DNA of 64,000 nucleotides from Monodelphis domestica (taxonomy: Eukaryota > Chordata > Mammalia > Didelphimorphia > Didelphidae). The notes below the pieces were generated by a model, which ran no database searches, was not told the origin of the DNA, and worked only from the letters and a program-made list of their open reading frames with translations. Where the stretch lies: positions 425,332,345-425,396,344 of the forward strand of contig NC_077228.1 in NCBI RefSeq assembly GCF_027887165.1, read 5' to 3'. The first letter of the stretch is position 1. The number at the start of each line of letters is the position of its first letter. Shown one piece after another: positions 59,681-64,000 of the stretch. A program made the position numbers and the translations under genes.

Positions 59681-59914
59681 GTCTTGTTTCCATATCTCCT
59701 TACAGAATGAAGGTGGCCCCAGGTTCATCAAGGCTATGGCTTCAGGACATAAACTCTGCCAAGTCCTACCAAGCTGAAAAGGATAAGGGTAAAAGTAGTC
59801 ATGGTGTAATACATGTTTGAGGTTCAGGTTTGGAGAGGACTATAGTCAGATGTGTTATAAGTGACTCATTTTATGGATCTTCACAGCTCTGAGACTATCT
59901 ACCAAGAAGTCCTG

Positions 59915-60055
59915 TGACTCTGTGTGCCTCAGTTTCCTCATCTGTAAAATGATCTAGAGAAGAAAATGGCAAACCACTCCAGTATCTTTGCCAAGAGAAT
60001 GTCAAAATGGGATCACAAAGAGTCAGACGCAACTGAAAATGTCTGAACAGCAACA
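59915..60055 (+). mobile_element. SINE, MAR1/SINE1-type, 3' part
   Basis: 'gtgcctcagtttcctcatct', 'agaaaatggcaaaccactcc', 'cacaaagagtcagacgcaac' and 'gtctgaacagcaacaat'. Confidence 0.9.
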
Positions 60056-60109
60056 ATAATCTGTTGTGATAGCTAACATTCATACAGGATTTTGGTTACA
60101 TGCATTCTC

Positions 60110-61135
60110 AGTCAATCAATATTTATGAAGCACTTACTATTTGCTAAGCTCTGTCGATACTAAAAGAAGCAAAAGATAGTCCCTGACAGACCTCAAGGAA
60201 TTCACAATCTAATCAAAGAGACCGCAAGCAAGCAACTATGTATAAAAAAATATATATATACAAGATAAATAGGAAATAATTAAGAGAGGAAAAGGTAATG
60301 GAATTAAGAAAAGTGTAGAAGACTTCCTGGAGAAGGTCAGGTTTTAGTTGAAATTTAAAAGAGGCCAGAAAAGTCAATTGTTGGAATGGGAGAAAGAGAA
60401 GATTCTCGACTTGGAGGACAATAGATGAAAAGCCCAGGACCTGAGAGAAGGAAGGTGTTGTTTGTGGAACAATAAGGAGTCCAGAAAGTTAGATGTAAGA
60501 AGACTAGAGGGTAGGAGGGGGCTAGGGCATGAAGGGCTTTGAATGCCATTTTGTATTTGATACCACTGGCAAAAGAGGACATTGGAGTTTATTAAGTAGG
60601 AGTATAACATGGTGGGATCTTTGCTTTAGTTAGGAAAATCATTTTGATGGCTGAAAGGTGTTTGGATTAGAGAAAAGACCTGGAAGAGTGAGATAAAGAG
60701 GGCCTGCTTTGGAGCAGTGACAGTGACAGAGGGAAGAAGGGACCATTTTCAAGAGATGGTACATAGGTGAAATCAACAGGTCTTGTCAATAACCTGGATA
60801 TGGCAGGTGAAAGATATTGAGGGCGATGATGCCCTCTATGGTAATAGAGAAGGTAGGAGGGGAGTTGGGTTTAGAGGGAAAGATAATGAGTTTCATTTTG
60901 CAAAGACTGAATTTAAGATGTCAAATGGATATCCAGTTCAAGATGAATGGAAAGGCAGTTGGAGATATGAGACTGGAGGTCAGCAGAGAGATTAGAGCAA
61001 GATAAATATTTTTGAAAATCATGAGCATGGAGATGGTAATTAAATCCATGAGAGCAGATGAGATCAGCAAGTGAGGTAGAGTAGAGAGAGAAAAGAAGAG
61101 GGCCCAGGATAGCGCCATGAGGGATCACTCTCAGT
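60110..61135 (-). mobile_element. L2 LINE, about 1 kb (inverted)
   Basis: From the inverted 3' end ('tcaatcaatatttatgaagc', 'agtccctgacagacctcaag') through the body ('catgaagggctttgaatgcc', 'ggaaaatcattttgatggct') to an RT piece. On the minus strand this reads '[20 protein letters not shown]' and '[11 protein letters not shown]' (61120-61010), where an active element would have a YADD-type box. Non-functional. Confidence 0.82.
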
Positions 61136-61139
61136 TAGA

Positions 61140-61615
61140 GCAGTTCTTTTCCTGGATTCTCACAAATTTTGCCAGTAAGTAATATGTGTCTTACAGAAGA
61201 AGAAGTACTGGACCAAAATCTTAAATGGTTTGACCCTGCCACCTAACTAGTAAAAGAGCGCAGGCCAGCCCTCAAGCCAACATTCTTGTCTCTGCCCTTG
61301 TATCACTCCTTTATGGTGCTGCATTGTTCTGTCTCATCTGCAAGAAGCTTAATAATAAGATGAGTTTTTTTTTTAAGTGTTCTTAGCAATAACTAAATGA
61401 GGCCTACTGAACATGCACAACTATAATTGTTTCCAGCAAACTGTCTCACTCTCATTTTGAAATTTGGATCATTTTTAGGCTGCAACAAATGACTCAAGTG
61501 GCAAAACCCAAAGTGATCAGCAACAGGTGTGGCTGATGGGGTAAGGACATGGGCTGCATTCATCTTACCTTTTTCTTCATCTCTAGGCACCAGTTCTTTC
61601 TCTCTTTAAAAAAAT
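61140..61615. other. No gene seen
   Basis: Possible inverted MIR core at about 61150-61290. Otherwise single-copy-looking. Confidence 0.35.
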
Positions 61616-61619
61616 TATT

Positions 61620-61808
61620 TTTCAGGGTCAGTGGATTAAGAGTCAGGCCTAGAGACAGGAGGTCCTAGGTTCAAATCTGGCCTCAGATACTTCCCAGCTG
61701 TGTGACCCTGGGCAAGTCACTTAACCCCCACTGCCTAGCCCTTACCAAACTCTTCTTCCTTGGAGCCAATATACAGTATTGACTCCAAGAGAGAAAGTAA
61801 GGGTTTTA
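61620..61808 (+). mobile_element. tRNA-derived SINE, WSINE1-type, well preserved
   Basis: 'tcagtggattaagagtcagg', 'cctaggttcaaatctggcct', 'gtgtgaccctgggcaagtca' and 'cagtattgactccaagagag'. This is the best-preserved member here and the best reference for the others. Confidence 0.93.
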
Positions 61809-61814
61809 AAAATA

Positions 61815-62145
61815 TGTGTATATATTTTCCCAATTACATGAAACAAAAATATTCAATCTATATTTTCCAAAATTATTAGATCTGAATTGTTTCCCTCTTT
61901 CTATTCCCTACACTCTCCAGGAAATAGTTCTCTTTTACATGAATATTTGTTCAAGGGAGTTTTCCACAAAAGGAGAATTAAAAGATTGTGTTCTATGCAC
62001 CAAAGTTGTTTGATTTTTACTATATTTGTTTTACTGAAGTTTCTTATATTCCAACCTCTATATATTCAGAGTTCATAGTACAAGAATATATCTATTTAGG
62101 AATTGTGAAAAACTCCATAAACTTTAAAAGTAAAAAAAATTACAA
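61815..62145. other. No gene; possible inverted L1 3' end
   Basis: 'tattttcccaattacatgaa' and 'ctacactctccaggaaatag' resemble inverted L1 3' UTR. Weak. Confidence 0.35.
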
Positions 62146-62149
62146 GATC

Positions 62150-63250
62150 TAAAGTGAATAATTTTAATTATATTAAATTTTAAAAAGGTTTTTGTACAAA
62201 CAAAATCAATGTAACTAAGTTTAGAAGGGAAACAGCAAATTGGGGAATAGCAAAAATCTCTGACAAAGGTTTCATTTCTGAAATGTAGGGAGAAGTGAAT
62301 CAAATTTATAAGAACATGTTATTCCCCAGTTGACAAATCAAAGAATATGAACAAGCAGTTTCAGATGAAGAAATCAAATCTATCAATAATCATATGGAAA
62401 ATGTTCTATATCATTCTTGATTAGAGAAATGCAAATTAAAATACTGATGTATCACTTCATACCTATCAGACTGACCAATATGACAGTAAAGGAAATTGAT
62501 AAATGTTGGAGGGGATGTAGCAAAATTGGGACACTAATGCATTGTTGGTGGAGTTGTAAACTGATCCAACCATTCTAGAAGGTAATTTGAAATAATACCC
62601 AAAGGATTGTAAAACCATGCATAGCCTTTGATCTAGTCATACCACTACTAGGTCAGTATCCCAAAGAGATTTTTTTAAAGTGGAAAGAACTTGTACAAAA
62701 ATATTTTTAGAATCTCTTTTTGTGGTGTTAAAGAATTGGAAACTGAGGGGATATTCCTCAGTTGGAAAATAGCTGAACACATTGTGATATATAATGTTGA
62801 TGGAATTCTATTGTGCTATAAGAAATGATAAACTCTGATTTTGGAAAGCACTGAAAAGAAAAGACCTATATGAACTGATGGGAGAGTAAAATAAGGAGAA
62901 CCAGGAGAACACTGTACCCAGCTTCAGTAATATCATCTAGTAATTGTGAAATTCCAAAGGACAGTTCTGCTGTCTACCTCCAGAGAAAGAAGTATTGGAG
63001 TTGGAATGCAGGTCAAAACATATTGTTTTTCACATTAGTTTACTTATGGTTTTATTTTATATGAGTATTCTCTTACCCAATGACCAATATAGAATATTTT
63101 TTGCATGATAATACATGTATGATCCAGATCAATTTTCTTACTATCTCCTGGAGAGTATAGGGAATGGAGAAAGGGAAACAATTCGGATCTTATAATTTTG
63201 GAAACTATATGTTTAAAATTTTTATTTTATGTCATTAAGAAAATAATTTT
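62150..63250 (+). mobile_element. Old L1 3' region
   Basis: It follows L1-B from about 16145 to the 3' end: 'tttgtacaaacaaaatcaat', 'ctgacaaaggtttcatttct', 'ggaggggatgtagcaaaatt', 'ttgttggtggagttgtaaac', 'cccaaagagattttttt' and 'gaaccaggagaacactgtac'. Several indels, no open frame. Confidence 0.9.
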
Positions 63251-63259
63251 TTAAAGAGA

Positions 63260-64000
63260 GAAAGAACTGGTGATTAGAGATGAAGAAAGAGGTAAGATGA
63301 ATCAGATTTCAAGTCAGAACTTTAGTCATGAATCATGGGTTTCCTTTGGTCATGACATTGGCCCAGAAATTCTGCTATGTACCCTCTCTCCTGAGTAGAT
63401 CTGCAGCCTCTTCCCACATCATATTTTAACCATAGTGCCATGAAAGTGCCATCTTATCTCCCTCTTTTACATCTAATTCCCTTCTTCTTGAACAGACTGA
63501 TCAATCTGGGCACAGAATCAGCAACGCTATCCATCCTTCTGCATCATTCCGTTGCATTAAGACTTGACCCTTAATTAGCAAACATTTGCCTTTCTCTACT
63601 TTTCGTCTCTTCTTAATAGGATGAAGGTTGCCAGAAGACAAGGACTGTCTCTCTTTTATGTCTGTATCCTTTCCTTTCATTGGTGGAGAGTTCAGCTTTG
63701 GAAGGATAAGAAGCGGTTAATTTTTGAGCTAAAGAGGCCTTTGCAAGTACAGTTCATAGATGTGGAGAGATTTGGAAGTTGCCCACAGAACAGTCGATGC
63801 TGTGAAAGTAGATTTGCTAGTCATGACCTTGTGCTGTTCATGTGTGGCATCCAAACAAGTTTCATTTGGCAGTGGCCTGTAACCTAGGCAGCAGCTCTAA
63901 GTTTACAAAAATAGGCTTGGTAATTAAAGTCCAAAATAGAAAATTGAGGGATTTCCTGCTGTGGATAGCATTTGGTTCCTTGGCCTGCCTTTAGCTGTGG
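63260..64000. other. No gene recognised to the window end
   Basis: Single-copy-looking. The 88-codon ORF at 63621-63887 has no known domain. The sequence at about 63620-63670 ('acaaggactgtctctctttt') vaguely resembles an L2 tail. No Rab-type exon is visible. Confidence 0.4.

Noticed and set aside
60355..61128. Several ORFs of 65-78 codons on the minus strand
   Set aside because: They are fragments of the inverted L2 LINE, including its RT region, not host genes.
61620..61720. tRNA-gene-like A and B boxes
   Set aside because: They belong to a tRNA-derived SINE. No cloverleaf acceptor pairing or intact tRNA length was seen here or in the other SINEs.
63621..63887. 88-codon ORF near the window end considered as RAB32 exon 2 or 3
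   Set aside because: It lacks the Rab motifs expected there (GQERF, NKCD, SAK) and has no similarity to RAB32.

Overview
This window looks like mammalian nuclear DNA, most likely from a marsupial. It is AT-rich and intron-poor in coding content, and it is filled with the repeat mix I associate with marsupial genomes. That mix is L1 elements with the 'NGMNSPIKR' endonuclease start, tRNA-derived SINEs of WSINE1 type, a second SINE family of MAR1/SINE1 type, MIR-like CORE-SINEs, old L2 and L3 (CR1-clade) LINEs, and one probable SPIN/OposCharlie-type hAT element. Family names are recalled by pattern, not by a library search. No prokaryotic or organellar features were seen.

Layout. 1-5350: a near full-length L1 on the minus strand (L1-A), cut at its 3' end by the window edge. 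5350-11228: L2, SINE, MIR and old L1 pieces. 11241-17282: a complete 6.04 kb L1 on the plus strand (L1-B) inside an exact 12-bp target-site duplication; both ORFs are broken. 17295-31180: mostly sparse single-copy sequence with old SINE, L1, L2 and L3 remnants and one 97-codon ORF of unknown meaning (25.1 kb). 31180-33290: unexplained moderate-complexity sequence, including a possible solo LTR. 33290-34010: a CpG-rich promoter and first coding exon of RAB32, the only recognised protein-coding gene. 34006-64000: by inference intron 1 of RAB32, at least 30 kb, carrying many repeats and a possible antisense terminal exon (52.5-52.9 kb).

RAB32 exon 1 encodes residues 1-84 plus the first base of codon 85 and ends at a consensus donor (AG|GTAAGG). 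Only 32 bp into the intron lies a perfect 158-bp tandem duplication inside an L2 fragment. I could not find exon 2 or exon 3 in the rest of the window.

There is no evidence for a new multi-gene system. The best leads for a second look are: (a) an in-frame ~147-bp deletion between reverse-transcriptase motifs A and B in L1-B, at a short direct repeat; (b) the ~690-bp purine-rich spacer between ORF1 and ORF2 shared by both L1 copies; (c) the perfect duplication beside the RAB32 splice donor; (d) a candidate terminal exon antisense to RAB32; (e) a diverged ~280-bp duplication (49.5 and 53.1 kb) that spans both a SINE and its flank; (f) a ~180-bp palindromic element at 48.5 kb.
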